Positions 17,208 to 26,271 are shown, counted from the stretch's first letter. The stretch: 64,000 nucleotides of DNA from DASSBQ01 sp040981125 (GCA_040981125.1 JANRMQ010000001.1:987881-1051880), one strand, 5' to 3'. Translations and numbers: made by a program. The notes: generated by a model from the sequence alone, not told the origin.

Positions 17208-18125
17208 ATGACTCTTCACCGATTCACCATGTGTGTGACGACATGTCTTCTGTTCTGGCACGCCGCGGATCCGATGCATGTGGATTCGACCGCCACGTAT
17301 GGGTTGGAAAAGTATGGACGGCCGCTCCCATCCATGGAGCGGGCCGATGAAGGCGACCGGGAGGAAGAGGAAACGTTGTTCGGTGGATATCTATTGACCG
17401 CCGCTTTCGTCGACAATCCGACTTTCGCCGCAAGACCCGACAATACCGGCCTGGTCGGTCTGCGCCATATGTTGCATTTGGAGACCGATCTATATAAGCA
17501 GTATTTGACCTTTTACACCGACCAGAATTTCTTCTCGGATCGAACCGACGGTTGGATCGAGTTGTCAGAATGGGACAGCACCGTGGCCTTTACCGGTCTG
17601 CTTGATCGATTCAGCTGGCGTCTCCAGTACGAGCGGGACGCGCCCATTGACCGCAGCGGGATCAAGCAAGCCTATGCCGACGTCCTGGTCACCGGGCGAT
17701 TTCAGGCTGTTCAGGATTCCGCCTGGTGGCGACGGACCTTCCCCAATCAGAATCTCACGGCCTATGCCGGCGGCGGCTGGCTGTTTTACAATAGCCGCTA
17801 TTTTGCCCGCCCGGACAATACGGGACGCGCGCTGTTCCGCTATGTCGGTCACGCGGACTTGGACCTGTACAAGAACCGGCTCGTGCTCTATGGCGACGTC
17901 AATTTTTTTACGGATCGCGAAGCCGGCAATCCGGTCGCTCCGACCGAGTTGGATTGGATCGTCGGAATTGCAGTACGGTGGCGCGACACAGAGTTGGCCG
18001 TCTATCGGGAAGAAGATCGTCCGCTCGACCGGGCGGGCTTGATTCAAAAATACGTCGCAGTGCAACTGCGCTTTTCGTTCGATGTCCCGAAAGGGGCGGT
18101 CAAGGCTCTTGCATCCGGCTTCTAG
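17208..18125 (+). CDS. exported beta-rich protein, probably outer-membrane
   Basis: About 305 residues from the ATG at 17208, which begins a short hydrophobic segment (MCVTTCLLFWHAADP) that may act as a signal peptide; the frame is open from a GTG at 17094. The mature part consists of alternating aromatic and charged strands, with an internal repeat: FAARPDNTGLVGLRHM...LETDLYKQYLTFYTDQNFFSDR and FARPDNTGRALFRYVG...ADLDLYKNRLVLYGDVNFFTDR. That pattern fits a small beta-barrel. No known family is recognised. The end of the gene overlaps the end of the convergent pafA gene by 26 bases. Confidence 0.6.
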   Translation: MTLHRFTMCVTTCLLFWHAADPMHVDSTATYGLEKYGRPLPSMERADEGDREEEETLFGGYLLTAAFVDNPTFAARPDNTGLVGLRHMLHLETDLYKQYLTFYTDQNFFSDRTDGWIELSEWDSTVAFTGLLDRFSWRLQYERDAPIDRSGIKQAYADVLVTGRFQAVQDSAWWRRTFPNQNLTAYAGGGWLFYNSRYFARPDNTGRALFRYVGHADLDLYKNRLVLYGDVNFFTDREAGNPVAPTELDWIVGIAVRWRDTELAVYREEDRPLDRAGLIQKYVAVQLRFSFDVPKGAVKALASGF

Positions 18126-19617
18126 CCTCGTCGATCTTGAGGCATTCGGCGATATGGCGCCGCACCTCCGCGGCATAGGTCCTAAAGGGATCCGGCATGG
18201 GAAACGGCTCGCCCCCGCGGATCTGGAACACGGACCAATTGATGATGTAGGCGGGAGGCCGCTGCCACTGTTCCCGCGCCGACGAATTCGATTCATCGGC
18301 CAGCAAATGCCGCACGAGTTCTCCCCGACCGAACGCGCGGGTATTTCTTGGCGGGCTGGTTTCGGCCATTTCCACGGCCTTGCCGGTCGTCACGCGAAGA
18401 GCCCGCCCTTCTTCTTCAAGACCGAAGTAGAGCCCTCGCTGCGGATCAAGATTATGATACTCAAGATCCAAGCTTTTTAAGACCGGATCATCCCAAGGAA
18501 GATCGTTTTCCTCCGCGCGAAAGGTTTCCAGCAGCCAGAGCTTGGACGCCCAGTCCACCCGTCCCACCAGTTTCGCGTAGTCGCCCGCGAGGTCACGCAG
18601 GACGGAGTCCCACTCCTGAAGCACCCAATCGGTCTCTTCGTCTTGCCCATGATAATGCAGCCGTGCCGCGTCCAGGAACGCGACCTGCACATCGATCGCC
18701 GACATGCTCTTTCCCGACTCCAAAGTTATGATCCATTTCCGCTCCGGATCGCGCGACACCTCGCGCAACGTTTCGACCGGTTCACTGAGCGTCAGGTCCT
18801 TTGGCGCATGACCGTCTTCGATCAGTTGCAACACCAAGCCGGTCGTTCCCATTTTCAGCGCGGTGGCATATTCCGCCATATTGGAATCGCCGCAGAGAAG
18901 ATGAATGCGGCGGTATTGATTCGGATCGGCGAGGGGTTCGTCCCGCGTATTGACGATGGAGCGATTATGCTGCACCCACTCGAAGAAATCGTTGACGATG
19001 AAGTCCGCCCGTTGCGACAGTTGGAAAGGCAGGCGCGTGCGGTCCGGCGCATCACGGAGTCCCGGCCGATGCAGAATCAAGCCGCCGACCTGCACCCATT
19101 CATTCGGATCACTGGCCACTCCGACGCGCCCGGCGCCGGTGAAGATCTGCCTGGTCACGAGGAACGACACCAACGGAGCCAGCCCTCGGCGGGAAAATGG
19201 GAATCTCCTCGAAACGAGATAATTCTCATGCGACCCAAACGTGGCGTCGGTCTCGTGATCTACATTGTTCTTGATGAGATAAACGCTCTCGGACAGACCG
19301 AGGTCCTGCAAGGCGCCCTGGAGAATGCGATCGCCCGCACGATCCGCGGCGACGAGATCGATCAACGTCGCGCACTCGGGAGAAGCATATTCGAGGTGGC
19401 CCATATCAAGATAAATCCGCCCCGCATTGGTCAGGAATCCCCCGTTCCCCGGCGGTTCATCATGTCCCCGATGGTGCCGATCGAGAACGCCCCGCCGTTG
19501 GACATGAAAAATATGATCGCGTAAGCGATGGGCCAAGGAGGATGGAGACTGGTCCGGACGGTCTTCATTGATGAGCAGGCCGTACTCGGTTTCCAGCCCG
19601 AAAATCCGATTCAGCAT
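18100..19617 (-). CDS. pafA: Pup--protein ligase
   Basis: Joins the C-terminal glutamate of Pup to lysine side chains of target proteins using ATP; relative of glutamine synthetase. The 505-residue product begins with FGLETEYGLL (ATP/Mg binding Glu residues), has FLTNAGRIYLDMGHLEYASPEC, LSQRADFI, the Arg/Glu-rich IVNTRDEPLADPNQYRRIH and LCGDSNMAEYATALKMGTTGLVL. It lacks the N-terminal insertion (Dop loop) present in the related gene at 21552-23072, and it is the last gene of the cluster, the place pafA has in Actinobacteria. Its start is one base after the prcA stop region, implying coupling. Its length is slightly above the actinobacterial norm. Confidence 0.88.
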   Translation of the reverse strand: MLNRIFGLETEYGLLINEDRPDQSPSSLAHRLRDHIFHVQRRGVLDRHHRGHDEPPGNGGFLTNAGRIYLDMGHLEYASPECATLIDLVAADRAGDRILQGALQDLGLSESVYLIKNNVDHETDATFGSHENYLVSRRFPFSRRGLAPLVSFLVTRQIFTGAGRVGVASDPNEWVQVGGLILHRPGLRDAPDRTRLPFQLSQRADFIVNDFFEWVQHNRSIVNTRDEPLADPNQYRRIHLLCGDSNMAEYATALKMGTTGLVLQLIEDGHAPKDLTLSEPVETLREVSRDPERKWIITLESGKSMSAIDVQVAFLDAARLHYHGQDEETDWVLQEWDSVLRDLAGDYAKLVGRVDWASKLWLLETFRAEENDLPWDDPVLKSLDLEYHNLDPQRGLYFGLEEEGRALRVTTGKAVEMAETSPPRNTRAFGRGELVRHLLADESNSSAREQWQRPPAYIINWSVFQIRGGEPFPMPDPFRTYAAEVRRHIAECLKIDEARSRMQEP

Positions 19618-19618
19618 G

Positions 19619-20458
19619 TCATGTCCTGGCGGCAGGAAGGAGATCCGATGGGAGCAACCCGGCGAGTTCTCCTGCCTTCAGCGGACGGTATTTTGATGAA
19701 CCGGGTAGACTATGCCCAAGAATCACGCATTCCAGGGTCATCTCCGTTCCAATCGTGCGTAGATGTTCGCGCAATGCAGCGGGATCCGGCGCAGCGGCGG
19801 ACTTTTGTGAGCTGGATTCGGCTGACGCGGAGGTCTGCTCCGGGATGGCGGAGTCCGGTTCCTCTTCGCGCTGAACCAACGACCCGACGGCCCAGGTCAG
19901 AAGAGACATGGACAGGGTTTGTGCGAGCGAGGCCCGTTGCGGATCGGCCTCTTGTTTCAAGAATGCGCGCATGGAGGCTTGTGCATCATCCGAGGCGCCC
20001 AAGACCGCCCAGCCGTGAGTCTCCTCGAAGGTTCCATCGTAATTGATCGTCAGAAAGGTATCGCGCCCCGCTTTTACGCCCAGTTCGGCCAAAAGAATCT
20101 TCACGATGAACGGCGCCTTATAAATCTCCTCGAACGCCTGCTTGATTGTCGGGGCCAATCCGTTCTTCATCAGCCTGGCTCCCGTTACATCGGACGGTGA
20201 CCGGTTAAATCCCTCCACGTGGGCCATTTCCAACAGAGTGAACCGCAGCTTCTCAAGATCGGCCGGATGCCCCATCCCGGCAAAAGCCAGCCGGTCATAA
20301 ATTTCATACAGTTTCGGCGTCCCCCGGCTGAATGTCACGAGGACAATGCCTTCGGCATAGGAGGCCGCTACGACAGGACTTCCTTTGCGAAACTGTTCAT
20401 CCAGATAGTGGCGCCGATTGCCGACGGCTTCGACCCACCGGTACGGTTCTTCATACAT
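19619..20458 (-). CDS. prcA: 20S proteasome alpha subunit
   Basis: Forms the outer rings of the 20S core particle and gates substrate entry. The 279-residue product matches actinobacterial PrcA in order: YRWVEAVGNRRHYLDEQF at the N-terminus, GIVLVTFSRGTPKLYEIYDRLAFAGMG, DVTGARL, and a long Ser/Ala/Glu-rich insertion (about 200-230, PDSAIPEQTSASAESSSQ) that is not part of the core fold. As expected for an alpha subunit there is no N-terminal catalytic Thr. Its start overlaps the prcB end by eight bases, so synthesis is coupled to the beta subunit. Confidence 0.9.
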   Translation of the reverse strand: MYEEPYRWVEAVGNRRHYLDEQFRKGSPVVAASYAEGIVLVTFSRGTPKLYEIYDRLAFAGMGHPADLEKLRFTLLEMAHVEGFNRSPSDVTGARLMKNGLAPTIKQAFEEIYKAPFIVKILLAELGVKAGRDTFLTINYDGTFEETHGWAVLGASDDAQASMRAFLKQEADPQRASLAQTLSMSLLTWAVGSLVQREEEPDSAIPEQTSASAESSSQKSAAAPDPAALREHLRTIGTEMTLECVILGHSLPGSSKYRPLKAGELAGLLPSDLLPAART

Positions 20459-21236
20459 GGCGACTCACCTGTTCCTCGAACAATGACTTCAGCCGTTGCT
20501 CTTCGACTCTCGATACGCCGCTGCTCGTAATGAGTTTGACGACCGGATAAAGATTGGCTTCGCGATTGACTCCTCCCGTCGCCGAATCGAACTCCGCCGC
20601 GCTCGTCAGCAGCCGCAGGGCCTGCGCGGTCGCTTCATCGACGGTTTGAGCGCTCAGCGGTTTGGCTCCCCAGGTATTGAGGTAATGCAGAATGCCCCGA
20701 ATCACGGGCGAACCGGAACCCGATACCGCATATTCCACCGCTTCGAATTCTGCGCCGAGGATGTCGTAGAAAAAAATCTTGGCCGCCTCCTGGTCCGGGT
20801 CATATCCGGCGAAAATGGGAGCGACCGCGCCGGTTCCCGCCAACGCCGCGGCTACATTGTCCTTGAGCAGTTTGGATACGGCCCGTAGTTTCCCTTCGAA
20901 ACTGAGTTCCTGCAGTTGGGTGCGCCGATAATACTTGAACGAGTGTTCCAGCACCCGCACCATTTCATAGGCGGTCGCAGGCACCCCGGCAATCGCCATG
21001 ACACTGTATCGGTCGATTTCCAAGACCTTATCCGTGCGGTCATACATGACCATGTTGCCGGCCGTGGCCCGGCGGTCACCGGCCACCAGCACACCATCCG
21101 CGTACCTCATGGCAAGAATCGTGGTGCCGAACGTGATGTCGGACCGCATGACACCAGCCCCATCGCCGGCATGGGCCGCGCCGAATTGATAGCCCTGCTC
21201 TTTGAGCAATTGAAGAAAGTCCCCCTGCATCCCCAT
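20451..21236 (-). CDS. prcB: 20S proteasome beta subunit, N-terminal threonine protease
   Basis: Catalytic subunit of the core particle. A propeptide of about 37 residues ends at DITFG, after which the mature protein would begin TTILAMRYADGVLVAGDRRAT, with the nucleophile Thr1, Asp17-equivalent and the conserved GDRR. SGSGSPVIRG and the SATGG region support the fold. I place the start at the ATG at 21236; the frame is open to 21335, but that stretch carries an inverted repeat (21258-21340) and looks non-coding. It overlaps prcA by eight bases. Confidence 0.88.
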   Translation of the reverse strand: MGMQGDFLQLLKEQGYQFGAAHAGDGAGVMRSDITFGTTILAMRYADGVLVAGDRRATAGNMVMYDRTDKVLEIDRYSVMAIAGVPATAYEMVRVLEHSFKYYRRTQLQELSFEGKLRAVSKLLKDNVAAALAGTGAVAPIFAGYDPDQEAAKIFFYDILGAEFEAVEYAVSGSGSPVIRGILHYLNTWGAKPLSAQTVDEATAQALRLLTSAAEFDSATGGVNREANLYPVVKLITSSGVSRVEEQRLKSLFEEQVSRHV

Positions 21237-21257
21237 CCCCGACACCCCAGTGACGAA

Positions 21258-21340
21258 TGTGAATGCTGAACTATGAATAGGGGTAGGACTTGTATCCGTT
21301 TGATCCGCTATTCGGGTCCGTTCAGAACTCAGCATTCACA
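21258..21340. repeat. inverted repeat in the pup-prcB gap
   Basis: A perfect 12-base inverted repeat, TGTGAATGCTGA at 21258-21269 and its complement at 21329-21340, separated by 59 bases. Further near-matching AT-rich bases extend outward (TATGAAT/ATTCATA). It lies in the 120-base gap between pup and prcB and could form a long-loop hairpin in the transcript or be a remnant of a small mobile repeat. Confidence 0.6.
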
Positions 21341-21356
21341 ATTCATAATTAATCGG

Positions 21357-21548
21357 CTACTGCCCGGTTCGCTGCCGATATCGTTCCGCCTGCTTGGGAT
21401 CGACCTTGCGCATTCTCTTGAGAAGATTGTCCTTGTCCGGCGAGCCGGTCTCAGGACGTCTCGGCCCGGTCTCCTCTTTCGGATCGGCCGGGCGCGTAAT
21501 CGGATCGAACGGCGCTTCCTTGCGTTCCCATGTGATCGGATGATTCAT
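21357..21548 (-). CDS. prokaryotic ubiquitin-like protein (Pup/UBact type)
   Basis: 63-residue, highly charged, Pro-rich and probably disordered protein modifier that marks proteins for the proteasome. The C-terminal half (KDNLLKRMRKVDPKQAERY) fits the helix that binds the Mpa coiled coil, and the chain ends RQRTGQ, i.e. a C-terminal Gln that must be deamidated to Glu by Dop before ligation, as with mycobacterial Pup (GGQ). It resembles the UBact proteins described from Nitrospirae and other Gram-negative lineages rather than actinobacterial Pup in sequence. It starts three bases after the dop stop and precedes prcB, the expected place. Confidence 0.88.
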   Translation of the reverse strand: MNHPITWERKEAPFDPITRPADPKEETGPRRPETGSPDKDNLLKRMRKVDPKQAERYRQRTGQ

Positions 21549-21551
21549 AGG

Positions 21552-23072
21552 TCATTGTCCTTTCATATTGTTCCATCGATCCAATGCTTCGGACGGGGTA
21601 GCCGCCGCGGAGAGAATATCGGCCAACGTCTTGACCCGTTCGGGTTCAAACAAATCGGTCATCTCCAACGTCCTAGACAAGAGTCCCCCGTTAAACTTGA
21701 TCCGTTCCCATTGCACCGATGTGATGTGATCCGGAAAACGCCGGATGCAAAGCCCCCGGATGCCGCCGCGCGTATCGCTCGGTCCGGCCATGAGGGCTGC
21801 GTCAATGTCTGCCTCGGCGGTCAGTCTCCACGCGCGCCCATCACTTTCAAGGCCCAAAAACAGCCCTCGGTCCGGATCGAGATTGTGATACTCGAGATCC
21901 AGGCTGGTCAACCAGGGATCATCCCACTCCACCCGTTCGGCCTCGGCAAATGCTTCAAGCAGCCAGAATTTGGTGATCCAATCGATGCGCCCGATCAGCT
22001 GCGACCGGTCTTCCTCCAAGAAGCGAAGTACCTGATCCCATTCATACAACACCCAGGCTCTGTCGCCGTCTCCAGGGCCGAATCGGCGGCGAACCGCTTC
22101 GCAATAGAGCCGTTGCAGGTCCAATGCGGACATGGTCCGGCCGTCTTGCAAACGGACGCCCGCAGTCAATGAAGAATCACGTGAGATCATTTTGACGGCC
22201 GCGACCGGGTCCTCCAACGCCACGGCCGGTGCCTGCCCCGATTCGATTAGGTCCAACACAAGGCGCGTCGTCCCGACCTTCAGCGCGGTCGCGTACTCGC
22301 ACAGGTTGGCGTCCCCGATGATGAGATGGAGCCGGCGGTAGAGACGCCGATCGGCGTGCGGCTCGTCACGAGTGTTGAGGATCGGACGGTTGTGCATCGT
22401 ATCGACGCTCATCGGAGTCTCGATGAAATCGGCACGCTGCGACAATTGGTACAGGCCCGGCTGGAACACCCCTTCCTGCGCTTCAACACCCAATTTACCC
22501 GCCCCGGCAAACACCTGCCGGGTCACGAGAAATGGGATCAGTCCGGAGGCCAGCGCATCGAACGGCACCGATCGCGGCATCAAGTAATTATCGTGGCAGC
22601 CATAGCTGTGGCCGTGAAAGTCGGTGTTATTTTTGTACAATTGGACGTGAGGCCCGCCGAGCACGCGGTTCCGCCTCTGGGCCGCCCGGAAGAGAAGGCG
22701 CTCTCCCGCCCGATCATGCGCGACCAGATCCCGCAGCGTCCGGCATTCGGGCGTCGAATATTCCGGATGCGTATGATCATTGTAGAACCGGGCGCCGTTT
22801 GCCAGGACCAAGTCGCTCTTCATCTCATGGAATGAGAACGGCCGATGCGCGTCCATCTCGGCAAACTGATCTTCTTCCTTATCCTGTTGCAATCCGCTGA
22901 CCCGAAATCCACGCGCGTCTTCATGCGGGTCCTCGCCGCTATAATCCCACCGCCGTTCAAATGCAGCCGTCAAGTGCGCACGGACCAGTTCCATTGATTC
23001 GATCACCGGATCGACCGAATCCAAATCGTTCCGTGTAATGCCGTATTCGGTTTCGAGGCCAAAGAGACTCAT
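21552..23072 (-). CDS. dop: Pup deamidase/depupylase
   Basis: Converts the C-terminal Gln of Pup to Glu and removes Pup from tagged proteins. The 506-residue product is a PafA relative but carries the features of Dop: the segment WDYSGEDPHEDARGFR followed by an insertion (about 40-80, the Dop-loop region), LVLANGARFYNDHTHPEYSTPEC, QLYKNNTDFHGHSYGCHDNY, and ILNTRDEPHADRRLYRRLH. Position just before pup and after mpa is that of dop in Actinobacteria. The last residues are NNMKGQ, curiously similar in ending to Pup. The assignment of Dop versus PafA rests on the insertion and gene order. Confidence 0.87.
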   Translation of the reverse strand: MSLFGLETEYGITRNDLDSVDPVIESMELVRAHLTAAFERRWDYSGEDPHEDARGFRVSGLQQDKEEDQFAEMDAHRPFSFHEMKSDLVLANGARFYNDHTHPEYSTPECRTLRDLVAHDRAGERLLFRAAQRRNRVLGGPHVQLYKNNTDFHGHSYGCHDNYLMPRSVPFDALASGLIPFLVTRQVFAGAGKLGVEAQEGVFQPGLYQLSQRADFIETPMSVDTMHNRPILNTRDEPHADRRLYRRLHLIIGDANLCEYATALKVGTTRLVLDLIESGQAPAVALEDPVAAVKMISRDSSLTAGVRLQDGRTMSALDLQRLYCEAVRRRFGPGDGDRAWVLYEWDQVLRFLEEDRSQLIGRIDWITKFWLLEAFAEAERVEWDDPWLTSLDLEYHNLDPDRGLFLGLESDGRAWRLTAEADIDAALMAGPSDTRGGIRGLCIRRFPDHITSVQWERIKFNGGLLSRTLEMTDLFEPERVKTLADILSAAATPSEALDRWNNMKGQ

Positions 23073-23154
23073 GACAATTTAGTATTTAACCATTGCCTTT
23101 GCCTTCATCGCACCATTCATCAATGATGCAGTGGAACACTAATACAATCTCGTA

Positions 23155-24924
23155 TCAGATAATCTGCCCGATCAATCGCTCCTCCGCTTGCCGTCCGCGC
23201 CGGAAGGAGGAGATTCCCACGACTTGTTCAGGGTGATGGTCCAGCAGTTTCAACCATTCTTCGGCCGCATCATCAGGAGGCAGCACTTCGCCCTCTCGGT
23301 ACTCATCGTTGACGGCATCCAAGAGGTCTTCGGCCCGGATGCCCGGATCGGCCGTCGATCCATGGAGAGTCCGTTCAATGGCCTTTTCTTTGGCCCGCCG
23401 GACGATTGCGGTTAAGATCGCCCCGCTCACCATATCCCCTCGATAGAGAACCTTCGTATGCCCGCTGCGTAAACGAACGGCCAGCAACCGATTTGCGTCG
23501 ACTCGTGAAAAGAGATGGGTCACGACCTGCTCCACCAGCCGATCGCGAGCGGCAGCTTCGTCGCTTGCCTGCTCATCGGCAAGCGAAGAGCTGTAGGGCA
23601 AATTCGGCGTCAAATAGACCTTCAGGATTTCGGCGGCTGCCTCACGGTCGGGACGAGCCACCTTGATCTTTCGATCGATCCGGCCCGGTCGCAGAACAGC
23701 GGGATCAATAAGATCGGGCCGGTTGGATGCCAAGATGATGACTACGTCCCGAAGCGAATCAATTCCGTCCATCTCGGCACAAAACATAGGCACCAGCGTA
23801 TTATTGATATTGAACGATCGCATGGAGCGGCGAGTCCCCAGAATCGATTCGGCTTCATCGATAAAGATGAACGGCAACGCTCCGTCCCGCCTGCGTGCCC
23901 TGGCCTGGGCAAAGAGATCCCGCACGATCCGTTCCGATTCCCCCACCCACATGTTCAGGATCTCAGGCCCCTTCACATGCAGAAATGCGCCGGTCGAGAC
24001 CGCAGGTTTGTCCGGTAAATCGCTCCGCGATTCGCCGGCGGTGTCACGCATGACCAGCTGAGACAAGCTGGCGGCGGCGGCCTGACCGATCAATGTCTTG
24101 CCGCAACCGGGCGGCCCATAGAGAAGAAAGCCTTTCGGCTGCGTAAACTGATACCGCTTGAATGTCTCCCCGTGCAACAGGGGATATTCAATGGCCTTTC
24201 GAATGGCATCGATCGCCGCCTTCTGGCCCCCGATTTGGCTCCAGGTTACGGTCGGGACCTCGTCAAGCAAATGCGCGCGAGCCTTGCGATCTTCGCATTT
24301 CTCAATGGCGATCCGATGAGTGGGATCAATCCGGATTTCATCACCCGGTTTGAGATCCACGGAGGCCAAATCACTCGACCGGGGCAAAATCATCGCCTGG
24401 CGGCCCATGTCCTGTTCGAAGCGAAGCCGGCCGTCCGGCAACAATTCGGCGACCTTGAGCACCGGTCCGCTTCGGTCATACCCGAGCGTCCGGATCAGCG
24501 CGAACGCTTCGTTCACAAGAATCTGTGTCCCGATTTTGAGGTCCTCGGGCGCCACGCGGGGATCAACATTCGTATAGTATTCGGCGCCGCCGACGACAAT
24601 ACGCGCGAGCCCATCCGCCGGCACATCCAGCAGCATGCCGATACGATTGGCGGGCGCGGTCAGCTTGGCCACCACATCGTTCAATTTCTTAAATTCGTTG
24701 TCTCGTCGCTGATGCGCCACCGATTGGCTCAGCAGCACATGCCGCAACTTGTAGAGCAACTTCTGCCTGGGATCATCGTCCGGGAAGGCGGCCAGGCATG
24801 CGTCGATCAGTTCCAAGGGATCAGGATCTGTAGGGGCGCCGTCTCTGCTGTTCGACGCCGCGCTGCGTTGGGCTCCGTCCATATCGTTGCCCGGAGCTTC
24901 GGACAGGTTTCGGTGATCGCTCAT
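23155..24924 (-). CDS. mpa: proteasome-associated AAA+ ATPase (Mpa/ARC)
   Basis: Hexameric unfoldase that captures Pup through an N-terminal coiled coil and feeds substrates to the 20S core. The product (589 residues from ATG 24924, GGAGG seven bases upstream) has the coiled-coil region (about 40-100), two OB-type domains, Walker A GPPGCGKTLIGQ, Walker B FIFIDEAES and the SRH region NRPDLIDPAVLRPGRIDRK. The C-terminus ends ERLIGQII; actinobacterial Mpa ends GQYL, whose penultimate Tyr docks into the 20S core. Here the aromatic residue is missing. It starts the mpa-dop-pup-prcB-prcA-pafA cluster, about 220 bases after htrA. Confidence 0.9.
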   Translation of the reverse strand: MSDHRNLSEAPGNDMDGAQRSAASNSRDGAPTDPDPLELIDACLAAFPDDDPRQKLLYKLRHVLLSQSVAHQRRDNEFKKLNDVVAKLTAPANRIGMLLDVPADGLARIVVGGAEYYTNVDPRVAPEDLKIGTQILVNEAFALIRTLGYDRSGPVLKVAELLPDGRLRFEQDMGRQAMILPRSSDLASVDLKPGDEIRIDPTHRIAIEKCEDRKARAHLLDEVPTVTWSQIGGQKAAIDAIRKAIEYPLLHGETFKRYQFTQPKGFLLYGPPGCGKTLIGQAAAASLSQLVMRDTAGESRSDLPDKPAVSTGAFLHVKGPEILNMWVGESERIVRDLFAQARARRRDGALPFIFIDEAESILGTRRSMRSFNINNTLVPMFCAEMDGIDSLRDVVIILASNRPDLIDPAVLRPGRIDRKIKVARPDREAAAEILKVYLTPNLPYSSSLADEQASDEAAARDRLVEQVVTHLFSRVDANRLLAVRLRSGHTKVLYRGDMVSGAILTAIVRRAKEKAIERTLHGSTADPGIRAEDLLDAVNDEYREGEVLPPDDAAEEWLKLLDHHPEQVVGISSFRRGRQAEERLIGQII

Positions 24925-25142
24925 GTCATATCCTCCGACCTTTTGAATCCAACCCGCATTATTCACCGGCGTCTCTGCCGCACTCGCGGATTCGCTGCTG
25001 CGATCAAAATCGGCGGTCTACACTCTTCGCCGCAAGATGAACGATCCGGCCGGTCAGGCTTCGCGAACAATGCGGGCGAGTGATCTTAACACACGCATCG
25101 GTCCGGCTGCTGCCCTGCGCATCGGTGTTGCAACTCACCCAA

Positions 25143-26252
25143 TCAATTCACCGCCTGCAGGACGACGCGTACCTGTTGACGGCGATTGGCGCGAACATAG
25201 TCTACCGTCACCGTATCGCCCACTTTATGCCGCTCCATCACATCCATCAGGTCATCGATCGTTTCGATCGTTTTTCCGTCCACCGCGACGATGATATCGC
25301 CCAATTCAATACGCCCCATCCCCGCTTCCCGAGCTCCTCGAAGTCCGGCCCGCTCGGCCCCGCTGCCCCGGCTCACTTTGCCGATCACAAGCCCGCGCAC
25401 TCCCCACCGCCGAGCCATGGCATCCGGCACGACCGAAATCCCGAGGCCGGGACGAATGAGTTTGCCGTGCTTGATAAGTTCGGGAACGATTCGCGCGACG
25501 GTGTCCACCGGCACCGCAAAGCCGATGCCGGCGAAGGCGCCGCTGGGACTGACGATCTGCGTATTGACCCCGATCAGTCGCCCGATCCCATCAAGCAACG
25601 GTCCTCCCGAGTTGCCGGGATTGATGGCCGCATCCGTCTGAATGACCCCTTCGATCGTGCGGTTGCTCATGGATCGGATCGTCCGGCCCAGCGCGCTCAC
25701 GACTCCCGTGGTCAAGGTATGATCCAACCCGAACGGATTGCCGATCGCAAGTACTTTCTGACCGACCCGCAACGATTGCGAGTTGCCGATCGTCACCGGT
25801 TGCAACGAGGCCTCCGGCGCTCGAATGCGGAGAACGGCCAGATCATGATCCGGATCCGCTCCGACGACCGTAGCCTTGTACTCCGTACGATCCGATAAGG
25901 TCACCGTAATCGCGTCCGCCTGGTAGACGACATGGAAATTAGTGACGACATGGCCCGATTTGTCCCAGACGAAACCGGTGCCGGATCCCTGCGGCACTTC
26001 GAGCACATTGAAAGACCACGGATCGCGTTGCATCGCGGTATTGGCGATGAAGACCACGGAATGAGCCGCCTTTTCGAAGACCGTGATCGTCGCCTGCTCC
26101 TCCGGCGAGAGCTCGGACTGCTCGGCCAACGTGAGACGGCCTTTTCCATCGGGACTAGCGTACGCGAGGTCCCAGGCACACTGGCAAGCCAGGCTCGCGA
26201 TGAGAGACAGCACGAGTACGCGCCGGCGGATCATCTGGAAAGTCGGCCACAT
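25143..26252 (-). CDS. HtrA/DegP-like serine protease with one PDZ domain
   Basis: Periplasmic quality-control protease. 369 residues: an N-terminal signal sequence (VLVLSLIASLACQCAW, possibly a lipoprotein signal with Cys), a trypsin-like domain with the triad His in VTNFHVVY, Asp in DPDHDLAVL and Ser in NPGNSGGPL, and one C-terminal PDZ domain (GLVIGKVSRGSGAERAGL, DIIVAVDGKTI). Only one PDZ domain is present, as in DegS-like or short HtrA proteins. It lies 19 bases after yjbQ and upstream of the proteasome cluster on the same strand, so envelope and cytosolic proteolysis may share expression. Confidence 0.9.
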   Translation of the reverse strand: MWPTFQMIRRRVLVLSLIASLACQCAWDLAYASPDGKGRLTLAEQSELSPEEQATITVFEKAAHSVVFIANTAMQRDPWSFNVLEVPQGSGTGFVWDKSGHVVTNFHVVYQADAITVTLSDRTEYKATVVGADPDHDLAVLRIRAPEASLQPVTIGNSQSLRVGQKVLAIGNPFGLDHTLTTGVVSALGRTIRSMSNRTIEGVIQTDAAINPGNSGGPLLDGIGRLIGVNTQIVSPSGAFAGIGFAVPVDTVARIVPELIKHGKLIRPGLGISVVPDAMARRWGVRGLVIGKVSRGSGAERAGLRGAREAGMGRIELGDIIVAVDGKTIETIDDLMDVMERHKVGDTVTVDYVRANRRQQVRVVLQAVN

Positions 26253-26271
26253 ACGATCGGCGGTCCGTTCC

